Positions 33,233 through 44,890 of a stretch of DNA of 64,000 nt are shown in pieces (within the stretch, counting starts at the first letter, position 1; each line of letters opens with the position of its first letter). Below the pieces are notes generated by a model. That model did no database searches. It was given only the letters and a program-made list of their open reading frames with translations, and was not told the origin of the DNA. The position numbers and the translations under genes are program-made. Source of the DNA: Toxotes chatareus (taxonomy: Eukaryota > Chordata > Actinopteri > Toxotidae); contig JAFBJY010001397.1 of NCBI GenBank assembly GCA_016801885.1, positions 156,432 through 220,431 of the forward strand, given 5' to 3'.

Positions 33233-34278
33233 AAAACACCTTTGACTTCATTCAAAGGGTGATGCTCAGTCTGAGTGTAGGTAACCTCAGGCCAAAACTT
33301 CAGAGCTTGAAAATGCACTTTTGTTGTAGAGGCTCAAAGCTGCGCATCTACAACTAACAGTTAAAGATGCTGAAGCATAGACACTTGATTACAGACAGAG
33401 GATTTGGGGTACTTCTATTATTACTATTATTTCAGTTTGTACAGTTAGGTTTGTGGTTACCTACATTTTTATTATTACCTAATTGTATTGTGTTAAATAT
33501 ATGGGGTATTTTTGTTTTAATCAACCAACACTAACTTGTTAGTTAGTCACTAAGTTTAGAAAATAAAAGCCCAAGTTTAAATACTCACTATTAGTGGAGC
33601 AGAGATGTAATAGTAATATATTGTTGCAATGTATTGTTATTTTGACATTTTGTGGATTTGTGACATATTGCCCCAAGTAAGGCTAAGTAAGTTTCAATAC
33701 AAGAGGGTTTACAACTTTTTACAAATTGGAGTCAAATGTTACGCTACAGTGCCTTCCTGTTACAGTTCAAAGCATACTGATGCTTTATTTAGCCTGAAAG
33801 TCGACTAGAGCTTCCTTGTGGTAAGGCTAAAAGTATGATTTATTTGAATTATAGAATTTTATTTGTTTCACTGGCATTGGCCTTTTGTGAAGAGGCTTGT
33901 TATAATAGATTTTTGTTTAAAATAAACAGAGCCTTGTGAACTTATCATCCTTTGTTGTGCTTACTTTATTCATATAAGGCAATCGGTTTCCTAGATTCTA
34001 CTAAGTAAACAGTACTGTTCATGTAGGTTGGACTAACTTGATATAGCTAAGTAAATAACAAGTTAATGTTACTTGCTGTTTCTAAGTTGAAACAACCTAA
34101 CCAAACTAAGTTAAAATTACTTCACAAAATTAAGTACATACAACAAATCTTAAGTACACAGAACAAGAATATGTAAAGTAACCAAACTTAAAACTATTAG
34201 TTATAGTTACTTACCTTTTTCAAGGCAATCGGTTTCCTATATTTTTTTAGTAAAGTCAACTTGTCAGATTTTAGAGTG
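33233..34278 (+). other. 3' part of the TIR element
   Basis: Former 3' coding remnant (33,235-33,340, out of frame), then AT-rich DNA with AATAAA at 33,559-33,564 and 33,920-33,925, and the motif-dense 3' end with two GCAATCGGTTTCCTA copies. No other gene seen. Confidence 0.4.
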
Positions 34279-35029
34279 TTCTGTGTCAGAGCAAAGATCC
34301 AAAAACCAAGTGAAGCCCACAACATGTAGAGACATTATGGAAACAGCAGGTGGGCAAACGTGCACTTTTGTATCTGTGAAGTTCTTTGTTCTTTCTATCC
34401 TGTGACAGTGGAAATAAAAAGTTGTGTTGAGTAAATGTCCATCATTTACACTTTACTGTGTTGGACAGTAAATAATAATAATAATGTTTCTTCTGTAAAT
34501 GTTCTCACTGCAGCTTGAGGGAAGAATAAAAAGTAAAGAAACAGCTTCAGTGGCTCTGACAGAACTAAGTGGAATAAATCTGCTGTCACGCTTGTTTGCA
34601 CACAGATAACTGGCTTTATCCAATGAGACCAACTAGACTGTCTTCACTTTGACCTCTGACATATACTGGAACACCACTGTATATATGGGACTAATCAGCT
34701 CCTGTAGATACACTAGAAGGATTTTAGACTGAAAAGACATATATATTTTTATAATACCATCATATATCAAAACTGGTAAATATGCAATAATGTTATTAGC
34801 ACAATTAATATATTTTTTCTTAATGTGCCAATTTTCCATATGAGCTGTCGTCTTCACCTTTTGTCCTCAGCTCATGTTTTTAGAATTATAAAGGCAGATA
34901 CTTGAGTCTGACTCATGTTGTTTCCTGCATTAATCAGCTCATCTTCTGCCTTAAGGAAAATAAACTTGTACGCAAGTATTTAAACTACATATGGTCAGTG
35001 TCAGTGAACATCACACAGCTTTAATATGT
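34279..35029. other. Left-only flank of the inverted duplication
   Basis: Part of the roughly 9-kb stretch absent from the right arm. Only a short ATA/TAA microsatellite near 34,474 and 60-75-codon frames without domains were seen. Confidence 0.4.
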
Positions 35030-35458
35030 GAAAAAAGAACTTATTTTTCTCTGGATATTAGACAGTGTCCACTGTGACTGTCCACCTGAGTATGAATGTT
35101 TAACGGTGCAGAGACAGAATAACACAGAGACACTGCTGGCTAAGATCCCATCAGAGACCAGCAAACACTTTGTGTTGCTTCCTCCTCCCATTCCCCTCCT
35201 CTTCACTGGCTTCACTTCTCTCCATGTGACAAATCATGGTTGTGGTGCTGAATGAAATGAGTTGGACTTGTCCAGATTAGTCCTGCTGTCAGTCCTGAAC
35301 CGAAGTCTCCAGCTCTTGTGTTCATCAGCAGCGTTCACACTGGGATTTCTTCCTCCGCCCGGCTTCATCTGCAGCGCTTTCTCTTCTGGAAATGAACCGC
35401 TGGACACGGAGCTTCGTCGGGAAGAGCGCGGAGCTTTTGCAGCTGATTAAAGGACACC

Positions 35459-35695
35459 ATGCTTTACTTCTGGATACACACCGTGTGGATCCCCGCCGTC
35501 GCTTTCCTCTTTGGATTTCAAGGCAAAGGATCGTTTCACTCTTTTCATTTCATGTCCTGGCGTTTTCCACCAGGAAACACCGGAGCTGAGAGGGAAATTC
35601 CAGCTACCGTGGATGTTTATTGTGCGTGTGTCCGTCTGATGCTGACTCGAGTTGTGAAGGTCTGTGAAGTGACGTCCCTTCCTGAAAACACCTGA
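35459..35695 (+). other. Candidate first exon with signal peptide (left copy)
   Basis: After a CpG-containing stretch, GGACACCATGC places an ATG in a good context. The frame begins MLYFWIHTVWIPAVAFLFGF, a plausible cleavable signal peptide, then CAAGGCAAAG, which could be a GC-type donor. Read through, the frame runs 78 codons to TGA. The mirror copy is at 52,693-52,929. This would suit the leader exon of a secreted or surface protein, but no further exons were identified. Confidence 0.3.
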
Positions 35696-35719
35696 CATGA
35701 CAGAGAGGTCTGCGCTCCT

Positions 35720-37425
35720 CACGGTGAAGCCTCTGACTTTCTGCTGCTTCCTGTTACAGCAGAGCTCTGTTTGCTCTAAATGAAGTTAGTGATGAGTGGA
35801 GCTGAGCCGAGCTGACAGCAGTCTTCATGTACAGTAGCAGTGTGTGACACAGAGAGCAGAGCAGCCTCAGAGGCTGATGGTACAGCTGACAGCTTCAGTA
35901 CAGTCTCCTCTCAGCACAGTAGTAGAGTAGTGCAGAAACATGTGGAGCCTGTTGGACTGTCTCCACTGCTGGACTTATTTCTGAGAGCTGGTCTCTCTGA
36001 TGAAATGTCTGTGTGTGACATTTGTATTAGGCCATATGCAAGATAGCTTGTGTGTATTGTTAAATAGCTGTAAATACCAAACCTAACCACAGAGTGGACT
36101 CTGGATACAAACCCCAGTCTCCCACATCCACTGCTGTTAATAAACTTCATTACCTCATTCATTCAGAAAATCTGTTTCCTCTGAACATCATCCAGCCACA
36201 TTATGTTTCACACATAATGGATTTGCTTTTCCACAGTTTACTACACTTTAGTGTATTTAGTGTATGTGGTTGTAGTGAGCGAGGGAGTGAGAGAATGAAT
36301 ACAGGAAGACAGATGGATCAACACGGTGAACAAAACATACAGGTGTACAATGACAGTGTTGTGGTAAAGCTGAGTTACAATCCAATATCATAATACAGAG
36401 AGGGAATATATACTTCATTAAAATGAGCAGTGAAAGAGCACAGACGAGTCACATCAATTCACTGAACTCCTCCTGTCACAGTCACAGAATAATGATCACA
36501 TTACTATAGAAACATTTTGTCCGACCACCAAGAAAATGTCATCATGAAGAAATAAAGTACATCATTGTGAGGTGAATGGTGAACTGGAAACACAGACGCT
36601 GTAAATGACAGAGTCAAACTGGTTCTTGTGGTGTAATTGTGGTCATAATAATAAAATTATAAAGCTTCATTGTTTTACCTGATGCTGCTCTGAGATAACA
36701 AACTATAACCACTTGCAGAACAAAGTGTGTGTGTGCATCTTAAAATAAGGGTTAGTAGACACATTAAGGTCTCATCTATCTGCACAAACAAATGTCTCTT
36801 GTGGTCTATTCATCCAGTCAGCTAATAATATTCACAGTTTCATAGAAAACAAACAGAAACATAATGTATCACACAAGCTGCTCCACATAGACCAGGCACA
36901 CAATTAAATTCCTCAAAGGCCAAATGGATTTTCTGATTGTGTCATTCTTCAGAATGGCTGTGGGCTCTGTTACATCTAAACACGATGTGTGTGTGTCTCA
37001 CTTTACTCCAACACACCAATCAAATATTTCATTAGTGCTTCAGGACTGTGCAATTTGTTAGAGTTAAATTTAGGATCCATTTTTCAAGAGAACTTTCCAG
37101 AACCTTTTCAGTCTATGAACCTTTGTTTAGATAATTTTGTGTAAATAGACTGAAAAAGAAATGAAATAAATATTAATGGTTAAAGTGACAAACACCAAAA
37201 CTTCATCTAAATTAGACAGGGAGGGTAACAGACATCTATCCATGGTAGCAAATTCAAACAGGGCCTAAAAATTCTGCTTAGACATGAACCAAGTTTAGGT
37301 ATCAATTCATTTACCTATAGTGTCGCTACTGACTTCCTTCACTGACACTTGCAGTCAGTTTGAATATCTTTATTGAAACCTGAGGCCTGATTTCTTGCTG
37401 TTCTCTGGTTCTTTGTTTATAAGCT
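35720..37425. other. Left arm, no recognised gene
   Basis: Duplicated in the right arm (about 50,260-52,670). Frames of 68-99 codons occur in both arms but show no domain; their conservation reflects the recent duplication. Bases 36,403-36,412 are the empty site of the foldback element at 51,284. Confidence 0.5.
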
Positions 37426-37429
37426 CCTC

Positions 37430-38056
37430 AAGCACTACCTGTCTGCAGAACTGTTAAAGTATGGAAAGCAGTATCAGAGCAGATGCTTCAGGACTGCTTT
37501 AACAACACAGACTGGGAGGTGTTCAAAACTGCTGCCTTTAGAGAGGAGTCTACTGTGGACTTAGAGGAGAATGCTGCAGCAGTTACTGGTTACATCAGCA
37601 CATGCACGGACAATATCATTCCCACAAAATGAATTAAAACCTACCCCAATAACAAACCCTGGATAAACTGTGAAGTGTGGTCCATGCTACGTGCTCGCTC
37701 TGCTGCTTATGTCTCAGGCACTGCTGAGGAATACAAAAAGGAGAAATATGACCTTCATAGATCCATCACACATCAGACAAGAGACAGTACAGGCTGAAGC
37801 CTGGAGGATTACTACAACACCTCAGACCCACGGCGCATGTGGCAGGGACTCCAGCGCATCAAAGACTACAGAGAGAAAAACCTGATGAACATCTCCACCC
37901 ACAGCACACTCCCTGATGAGCTCAACAACGCTCAAAGAGAGGAGCTGTGGCCACAGAAGGGACACAGGACACACTGCTCTCTGTGACATCAGTGGAGGTG
38001 CGGGCTGCTCTGCGGAAAACACACCCACGGAAAGCAGCAGGCCCAGACCAAAGATT
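37430..38056 (+). pseudogene. Non-LTR retrotransposon ORF2 fragment (left copy)
   Basis: Broken frames give MLQDCFNNTDWEVFKTAAF, NNKPWINCEVWSMLRARSAA, SDPRRMWQGLQRIKDYREK and, after a frameshift, RKTHPRKAAGPDQ. This is the segment between endonuclease and RT in a family of fish LINEs, ending at the first RT motif (usually RKAPGPDG). It stops at TTTACCAATGACC. In-frame stops occur near 37,630 and 37,796. Confidence 0.65.
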
Positions 38057-38447
38057 TACCAATGACCGTAAGTTTCCAATTATCAATGTATATATCACCA
38101 TGAACACAAAACTTTTATTTTGGTTTCAAAAGGGAAAATATTGTTTAGGATGTAGAGAACTTGACTGGGGGCCATAAGAGACAAGGAGGCGTGGCTTCCA
38201 AAACCACAGTGCAAGCTTTCCAAACAAATATGCCAGCTTCCTTATACTAAACTGAAAAGGTGAGTGGCCTGGAAATGTGACATCTAAAATCAATATACTC
38301 CTCGTTCTAACAAATAGTGTTTTCCATTGTGGAGGTGTACTCACATTAAGCCATGCTGTGAACAGCCACTGTCACTAAAACTGTGCTGGAACGCTGCAAG
38401 TGTTTCTTCCACTTTACTGCACAGCAAACTGATTTGTTCATCTGAAC

Positions 38448-38755
38448 CAGTACATTGAATTACTCCCTGGGCAAGACCTCCTCCCGCCTTGTCCATTCCA
38501 TTTGGGAGAGACCCAGAGGTGAACTGTCCCCACACCCCTCTACCCGTTCCCTCCTCACACAGCTTCTGAGCACGGCACCTTCTCAGCAAGCAAGGGTGCC
38601 TGCAGCTGCAGGGGGCGCCAATTTGCTCATTCCCCACAAAGTAATATGATAGATAATAGAAAACCGCTTAGCGGTGCAGATTATTTTTTTTTCTTTCACG
38701 TGGTTGTGCCGCCCCGCGCGGCTGCCCGGTCTGTCCATGCCAAAAACCGCCACTG
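38448..38755. mobile_element. Nonautonomous hAT-like element (left copy)
   Basis: Runs from CAGTACATTGAATTACTCC to GCCAAAAACCGCCACTG with 8-bp target duplications ATCTGAAC at 38,440-38,447 and 38,756-38,763. Terminal CAGT/ACTG plus an 8-bp duplication is typical of hAT. No transposase. The same insertion lies in the right arm (48,945-49,272), so it predates the duplication. The divergent module at about 4,140 lacks it. Confidence 0.8.
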
Positions 38756-39779
38756 ATCTGAACCACTAATAAAGTGATACTAACACACTGATAAACATAT
38801 TTCATTTTCTAACAACCTTTTCGTAGTTTAAAAGAAACAGCAAAAAGTTTGCTTTGCATTAGTAGTAACATAACAGCTGTGATGTGGCTGAAAATGATCA
38901 GTAAACAGTGAAATAAGGCTGATATCTGAAAGTCCAAACTGGAACAGAGGAGTGAAAGTAAACCCCAGATCACAGAGGTTCAGGTAGAAGCTGCAAAAGT
39001 CTTGAGAGCTGAAAACAGAGAGAATTAAGAATAGAGCTTTCTCTCTAGTCTACAGCATAGACACACAGGAGTGTAGCGACTGCAGACACAGCTAAAGGGA
39101 GGAGAATGTCATAGGTTGGCAATGGTCAGCTCTGCTACCAAGCAGGACCAACACAGTGCAATTTGGCACAGCTACCCTGCTAACTCCTGCGAGGCTGTAA
39201 TGGAAATGCGTGCTGTCACGGGGAGACCCCATGCCCTAAGGTGGGGCACATGCGCTACACACTCTACTCAGGTGGATTTTGTCAAAATGTTGATACCTGG
39301 TGGAAAGTGTTGGGGAGATGTGTGTGATGTGAACATTTGGAGGAGAGGGTGAGGGTGAGGGGGAGAGGATACATTGTGACTGGGTATTTGATTTGTTGAA
39401 TTTGAATTGTGTTACCTGTTTTCTTTGTTGCCCTTCTTCCTCTGTTAGACCAGGAACAGCCAAACCTGAGCTGGAGCATTCCAGTTGGTTAAATAGGGGG
39501 TTCACAGGGGAAGAAACCAAGTGTGGTAGACTGGGAGGGGTGTTTTGTCCTTTGTCCTGAAATAACCAGTATAAGTGTCTTGTTTAAAAAGTAATATGTG
39601 GTTTTAAAGTAAATATAGCTGAACTTCGATGTGACAATGTGTTATTTGATATTGTTATTACTCTAAGTATGCTGGGAGACATAATTGATTTTGATTGCTT
39701 GGGAAGGTGTAGTCCAGCAGTATAAAAGGGAGGAGGCTGTGGTGGCTGGAGAGGAGAGAGAGAAGGAAGAGTCTCAGCT

Positions 39780-39947
39780 CCAGGACACAGCTCCAGGACA
39801 CAGCTCCAGGACACAGCTCCAGGACACAGCTCCAGGACACAGCTCCAGGACACAGCTCCAGGACACAGCTCCAGGACACAGCTCCAGGACACAGCTCCAG
39901 GACACAGCTCCAGGACACAGCTCCAGGACACAGCTCCAGGACACAGC
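39780..39947 (+). repeat. 13-bp minisatellite within the solo LTR
   Basis: About 13 copies of CCAGGACACAGCT lie here, with about two more at 43,231-43,256 beyond the hAT insertion. The unit is not a multiple of three and lacks stops, so reading frames on both strands stay open as 13-residue peptide repeats. Those frames are artefacts. Confidence 0.95.
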
Positions 39948-40430
39948 TAGTGATGGCTGATCGAGGCTTTGTTGAAGCTTCGACACCTGATTCAAAAAAT
40001 GGTTCATTACCCGAGGCTTCAATGACACAGTACTCGACTAAGACATCTAGTGGTCAATAAAATTAAGTGCAATCAAGATGTGTCATTTACTGGTTCATTG
40101 ATTGTTTGGGATTTGATTTGCTATGCACGTTCTTGTTCGACTACACTACATGTTTGTGTGGTTTCAAGCTGACACAATAAAATACAAATATTAAATATAT
40201 ATATTAAATACATAGGCTATATTATTTGACAGGTCTGATTGTTGTAGGAAACAGCGATATACTTGGCCTGATATTTTGTGTTATGAATCGTGAGCTATCC
40301 TGATACAAGTCTAAGTCCCCAGATGGCAAATGAGATCTCATTCCAAATGTCTAATTCATGAGCGAAATAACACGCAGCTCTGACGGGAATCGAACCCACA
40401 CTACATTGTTGCAAGACAAATTAAAGCTGC

Positions 40431-41974
40431 AAGCAGCGATGACGGGCCCTCGCACCCCTTGCGACCCGCGGGAGTCGCAGCCGGCGCAGCCAAGAGTACC
40501 AGAGTCCTCCTATGTCCTCTCCTCTTCTCCCCAGTACACGTCATAGTACAAACAGGTTATTTCCTGTTACCAGCAGGGGGCGCCACGAGTAAGGCGGGAG
40601 TTTGACATATGGAGCCGTTCAGGGCAGAGCCCTCATCATGCTCATGAAGTTTGAAGATGTTTGGATAAAGTATGTGGACGTGAGAGCCATTCAAAATGTC
40701 ATGGCAAATTCACCAAACGCCACCGAACTTTGGCGAGCCACAGAGGCCACGCCCTTTAACTTAGAGAAAAGCCTTTGATAACTTTTGATCATCATGGTCT
40801 TGAGGTGAGGTCCACCAGATATGAAGTTGATCGGGTGAAATCCCTAGCACGAGTTCGTCCGCATACCAATGGTGGAAAGCACTGAAATTTGGCCGCCAAA
40901 AACAAAATGGCCGACTTCCTGCTAGGTTGAGGTCATGGTGTCAAGAGACTTTTTGTGCGTCAGGAAGTGTTCTTTATGTGTACCGATTTTCATCTTCGTA
41001 CTCCAAAAAACCCATATGGAGAGGGGTATTTTAAATCTTCAAGGGGGCGCCGTTGAGCCATTTTGCCCCGCCCAATTACAAAAACCCCATCAGAGTCTAG
41101 GACCAGCCCCCAAGAACGTGTGTATGAATTTTTAGGATCATAGGAGGTGGTTAAGGTCATTACAAATCCAAACGTAATTTCACGGCGAGGGATCGTCAGT
41201 TGCCGCGCCGCCACACAGATGCCATTGCACCCAGCTTCACGGCCTTTATAATGTAGCTTCACCAAGTAGTTGGGAAGGTTGTAGAGCAGAAACGAAGCCG
41301 ATGGTTTCAACTATTAAGGAGCAGTACACTTCAGAGTAAAAATAGGTCATTTCCTGTTACCAGCAGGGGACGCCACGAGTAAGGCGGGAGTTTGACATAT
41401 GGAGGTGTTCAGGGCAGAGCCCTGATCATGCTCATGAAGTTTGAAGATGTTTGGATAAAGTATGTGGACGTGAGAGCCATTCAAAATGTCATGGAAAATT
41501 CACCAAACGCCACCAAACTTTGGCGGGCCACAGAGGCCACGCCCTTTAACTTAGAGAAAAGCCTTTAATAACTTTTGATCATCATGGTCTTGAGGTGAGG
41601 TCCACCAAATATGAAGTGGATCAGGTGAAATCCCTAGCACGAGTTCGTCCGCATACCAATGGTGTATTTCGCCAAAATCGCCAACTTCCGACCACAATGG
41701 CGGACTTCCTGTTGGGTTGAGGTCATGGTGTCAAGAGACTTTTTGGTGTGTCTCGGTATGATCAACATGTGTACCAATTTTCATGCAACTATGACAAACT
41801 AAGCCCAATGGGAGGGGGGTTTTGAAAATTTCAAGGGGGCGCTGCGGAGCCATTTTGCCCCACCCATTTACAAGGACCACAAAATATCAAATTTTTCACC
41901 AGACCTGATGAGTGTGCAAAATTTCAGGCGTTTTAGAGCATGGGAAGGGGTTGAAAAATGCAGTTGTTTGGGAG

Positions 41975-42017
<43 letters not shown>

Positions 42018-42140
42018 CATTACAAAAACAATAGGGCCTTCGCACCACTCGGTGCTCGGGCCCTAATAATAATAATAATAATAATAATAAACATTACAAA
42101 AACAATAGGGCCTTCGCACCACTCGGTGCTCGGGCCCTAA
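40431..42140 (+). repeat. Fish dispersed repeat with internal ~790-bp tandem duplication
   Basis: Begins AAAGCTGCAAGCAGCGATGA and GGGCCCTCGCACC. AGGTTATTTCCTGTTACCAG at 40,554 recurs as AGGTCATTTCCTGTTACCAG at 41,344, and the following several hundred bases repeat in order. It ends with (TAA)n blocks alternating with a hairpin, GGGCCTTCGCACC...GGTGCTCGGGCCC, present twice (about 42,029-42,063 and 42,107-42,139). I recall this family as very common in teleosts. No coding frame. The simple-sequence tail suggests retrotransposition, but the class is unknown to me. Confidence 0.7.
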
Positions 42141-42143
42141 TAA

Positions 42144-42325
42144 ACCAATGACAGGGTTTCGATACCGAATGAAGCAGTAAAGTGGTTCATACGTCATAAA
42201 TCACGTGATTTTTCCTAACCAAAACACACACGTCTGACTTCAAGTCTGACTGTCATGGAGCTAGATAAATAGCACTTTTCTGTTTGACTGCACCAGATGA
42301 TAAGGTGGTTTCAATTGGATTATTC

Positions 42326-42366
<41 letters not shown>

Positions 42367-43058
42367 ACTACTACTACTACTACTAATAATAATAATAGAA
42401 GACCATGATTGTTATTTGGCATGGCTGATTGTAACCCTACATAATCTTCATTTATATATTGTGTTGTAAAACATTGAAATAGTTCAGGTACATTCATGAG
42501 ATGTGCTCAACAAATACAAAATGTAATTTTCACATGGTACTGGTGCAAATACAGATTATATTATGGTATGTTATGGGCATCGTTGGTAGAGAGGTTTATG
42601 TGTACGTGGGTAAAGAGGGTGTGTTTGAAACAGGGCAGTTTGCTCAAAGAACAGGGCAGTGGGTGTGCTTGTGTAACTGTTTATGAGTTTTTATTAAGAA
42701 ATAACAGTTTTTCTACAGTTTTTGGGCTCAAACAGTTTCTTCTTTTACAAACTATTTCCCCAGCCTTGGAAAAAACCCATAGGACTATATATCTATAAAC
42801 CTATCTATATAACTCTCTATCTAAATCTATCTATCTATCTATCTAATTTGATAATTTGATAATTATTTTATAATTCATTTTATAAATCTATTTCTCTATC
42901 TACACTGATTCTCCAAAAATACGTTATCAAGACTGCTACTACTAACACCTAACAACCGCAACAAACCAACCTATTCTGCAAAGAAAAATTCAAATGACCG
43001 CCACTATATAGATATACTATCCCTGAACACACTCGATCCCGCCGTGATTCACATAACA
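42144..43058. other. hAT interior, microsatellites only
   Basis: Contains (TAA)n at about 42,328-42,361, (CTA)n at 42,366-42,385, and (TCTA)n near 42,785-42,845. Otherwise AT-rich without recognised genes. Confidence 0.6.
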
Positions 43059-43544
43059 AACCGAACCAATCAGGTGATTCGAAGCACTCAACTGCTTCGA
43101 ACGTCACTCAAGTGCTTCAAACGTCACTACTCATGTGATCAAACCACACCTCGGCACAGTGGTTCGATACAACTGCTTCATGAGCTACCGCGCATGTGTC
43201 GGAGCCTCGGGTGTCAGAGGACCATCACTAGACACAGCTCCAGGACACAGCTCCAGATTGTAACTCCTGCCTTGGGCCCAAACTACAGGGGCATAGCCAG
43301 ACGGGCAGTTTACAGTGTAATTCCTTTGTTGTGTTTGATTGTTTTCTTGAGAAGGGAGTTTTTTTTTGTTTTGATTTTTTTTTTTTTTTTTTGCTTAGTT
43401 TCCCGTTTTGGCTGGCCCAATGTGCATCTTTGGCCGTAAAGTTTGTGAACAGGACTCTAATTTTGCTGAATAAAAAGGAATTTGGAACTGCTCCGGACTG
43501 CTGCGGCTCATTGTTTCACTCCGGGTTTCTCGGCCACCCTCACA

Positions 43545-44890
43545 CATGCCATCACAGCTTATGTGCTAATGGAAAAGCCCATAATATGCTACTTTTCAGG
43601 GCACCTCTGTAACAACCTTAAGCTTCTGAACATCTACCACAACATCCCTAATTCACTTTCCACTGGAAACATTGATGCCTCTGCCTCCACCTGATTTCCT
43701 GTCATCTCTCTACTGTCCATAATAAAGGCATAAAAAACCCAAATCACTTCAAGATATACTCACATTCCCATTTCCACATTCAAAGCACTGGTGTTTGATC
43801 TAGAATAGAATATATACTTTATTAATCCCTTTGGGAGGTCCCTTGGGGAAATTCTTCCTGCTGTCCATACTGGCTGCCAGGAGATCCCTTCTTTAAACAA
43901 TTTCTGTGGAAATGATAGGCCACAAAATCCACAGTCCTATTTCTGTGCAAACAGTAATTCCAAAATTCCTCTCTGTGTTGCCATCTGTCCACCACAGCTT
44001 TGCAAGGAAACATTAGGTGTAGAAACACAATAAGGGGAATTTTGGACTAAAAATACCTGGAAGATAGAAACTTGATCTACTCAGACTGTTGAAGCCTCAT
44101 GTTTGCTTCTTTTCAACTCTGGAAGTCAACTTTTCCACAGGACAGGGACTGTGGATTTTATGCTCCATCATTTCCATTAGAATTTCTTTAGAAAGGATCT
44201 TGTTGCAGACAGTACAGACTTCCTAGAAATCCTTTCTTTTCACATAAACTACAGTGCATCACACCAAAAAAAGTTAAGAAGTTGAGCAGCCATGAGAATA
44301 TCTCATAATCATGATCAGCATAAAAAAAAAAAAAAAACTGAACATTGTCCATGAATGATAAGCCCACAATCAAACCGCTGGGCTTATGGGTATGATTACT
44401 TGTCATCCCAATTTCACAAACATATCATTTGGACAAAACATTTCAAAAAATTAACTTCTAAACTAGACACTGACATGAACTACTAACATGTATTGACTTA
44501 CTGAAAACCTTGGAGGTGATCTGGACTTTCCTGTAGTGTCCTCTTGTCCTTGTAACAGCAGTAGCTCCTCCCTTCCTTGTCAATAATTGTGCAGAAATAT
44601 CTGAGTGGTTCTTTCTTCCTAAATCATGAGCAAGTCCTGTCCAGTCCAACTGTTTCTGCTCCTGTTTGACTTCTGAACTTGTCTCTGGCTGTGTGTCCAC
44701 TTACTGCAGCCTGTGACATCAGGCTGTAGAATGTTGATACATCAAAGGCATCAAAGGACAAACACACACACACTCACACACACATGCAGATAGATAGATA
44801 GATGACACTTCACACCATCATCATGAGCAGAGATGGAAACATCAAAGGCATCAAAGGACAAACACACTCACACACACATGCTGGTACTTA
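43545..44890 (+). repeat. Inner left arm of the giant inverted duplication
   Basis: Reverse complement of 47,280-48,491, starting at TGCCATCACAGCTTATGTGC. It includes a 48-bp SINE-tail-like piece (43,803-43,850) missing from the right arm. It ends in CA repeats and ATGCTGGTACTTATG, facing AAGTACCAGTAT at 47,281. Confidence 0.9.
44458..44703 (-). other. Conserved exon-like module, copy 3 (DW-x-GLAHDLG)
   Basis: Minus-strand copy inside the left arm, nearly identical to 47,384-47,626 apart from an Asn-to-His change in RGHYRKV. Same frame, same upstream TAA, same donor-like AGTAAGTCA. See 13,054 for the interpretation. Confidence 0.45.

Larger units (their letters stand above)
26300..34278 (+). 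mobile_element. TIR-bounded element carrying a broken SAMD3-like gene
   Basis: Begins CACTCTAAAA and ends TTTTAGAGTG (10-bp terminal inverted repeat). Near the 3' end GCAATCGGTTTCCTA occurs twice (33,980 and 34,227), and AAGTAA/AACTTA motifs crowd both ends. Inside are a GC-rich exon-like start with a good donor (CTCAAG|GTGAGT at 26,567/26,568), the last exons of a SAMD3-like gene, and an L2 insertion. I could not fix a target duplication or name the superfamily. About 4 kb remains once the L2 is subtracted. Confidence 0.5.
35030..39213 (+). repeat. Main left arm of the giant inverted duplication
   Basis: Reverse complement of 48,491-53,478, extremely similar. For example, the open frames at 36,094-36,393 and 51,995-52,294 (opposite strands) differ only slightly, and 37,947-38,177 matches 49,543-49,773. 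Arm-specific differences include the foldback element (right only, 51,284), about 120 bp near 53,088-53,210 (right only) and about 37 bp near 37,741 (left only). High identity means a recent duplication, ongoing gene conversion, or an assembly artefact. Confidence 0.92.
39948..43230. mobile_element. hAT-type element inserted in the minisatellite
   Basis: Ends are TAGTGATGG...CCATCACTA, with imperfect extension (CGAGGCTT / AGCCTCG, CGACAC / GTGTCG). The 8-bp target duplication GACACAGC lies at 39,940-39,947 and 43,231-43,238; it is one register of the 13-bp repeat unit. 3,283 bp, no transposase frame recognised. It contains another repeat family at 40,431-42,140 and several TAA and TCTA microsatellites. 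Confidence 0.85.
39214..43544 (+). mobile_element. Solo-LTR-like element, interrupted by a hAT insertion
   Basis: Starts TGTCACGGGGAGACCCC and ends GGCCACCCTCACA. It is flanked by CGTGC (39,209-39,213) and CATGC (43,545-43,549), a 5-bp duplication with one change. The mirror arm has an uninterrupted GCATG site (48,487-48,491). Its own length is about 1,040 bp once the hAT and its duplication are removed. Internal TATAAAA at 39,721 and AATAAA at 43,469 fit an LTR promoter and polyadenylation signal. No internal gag or pol is present, so it is probably a solo LTR. Confidence 0.75.

Noticed and set aside
39780..39947. Regular short repeats, CRISPR-like at a glance
   Set aside because: Units are contiguous 13-mers without spacers, in a vertebrate genome, inside an LTR.
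39584..40028. Several overlapping long open frames on both strands
   Set aside because: They are made by the 13-bp minisatellite, which lacks stops in any phase. The peptides are 13-residue repeats, not genes.
40377..40405. GACGGGAATCGAACCCACAC looks like the reverse of a tRNA T-arm
   Set aside because: No matching acceptor stem, D-arm or anticodon arm found upstream. At most a remnant inside the hAT element.
41958..42140. Poly-asparagine / poly-isoleucine open frames
   Set aside because: Translation of (TAA)n/(AAT)n microsatellites.
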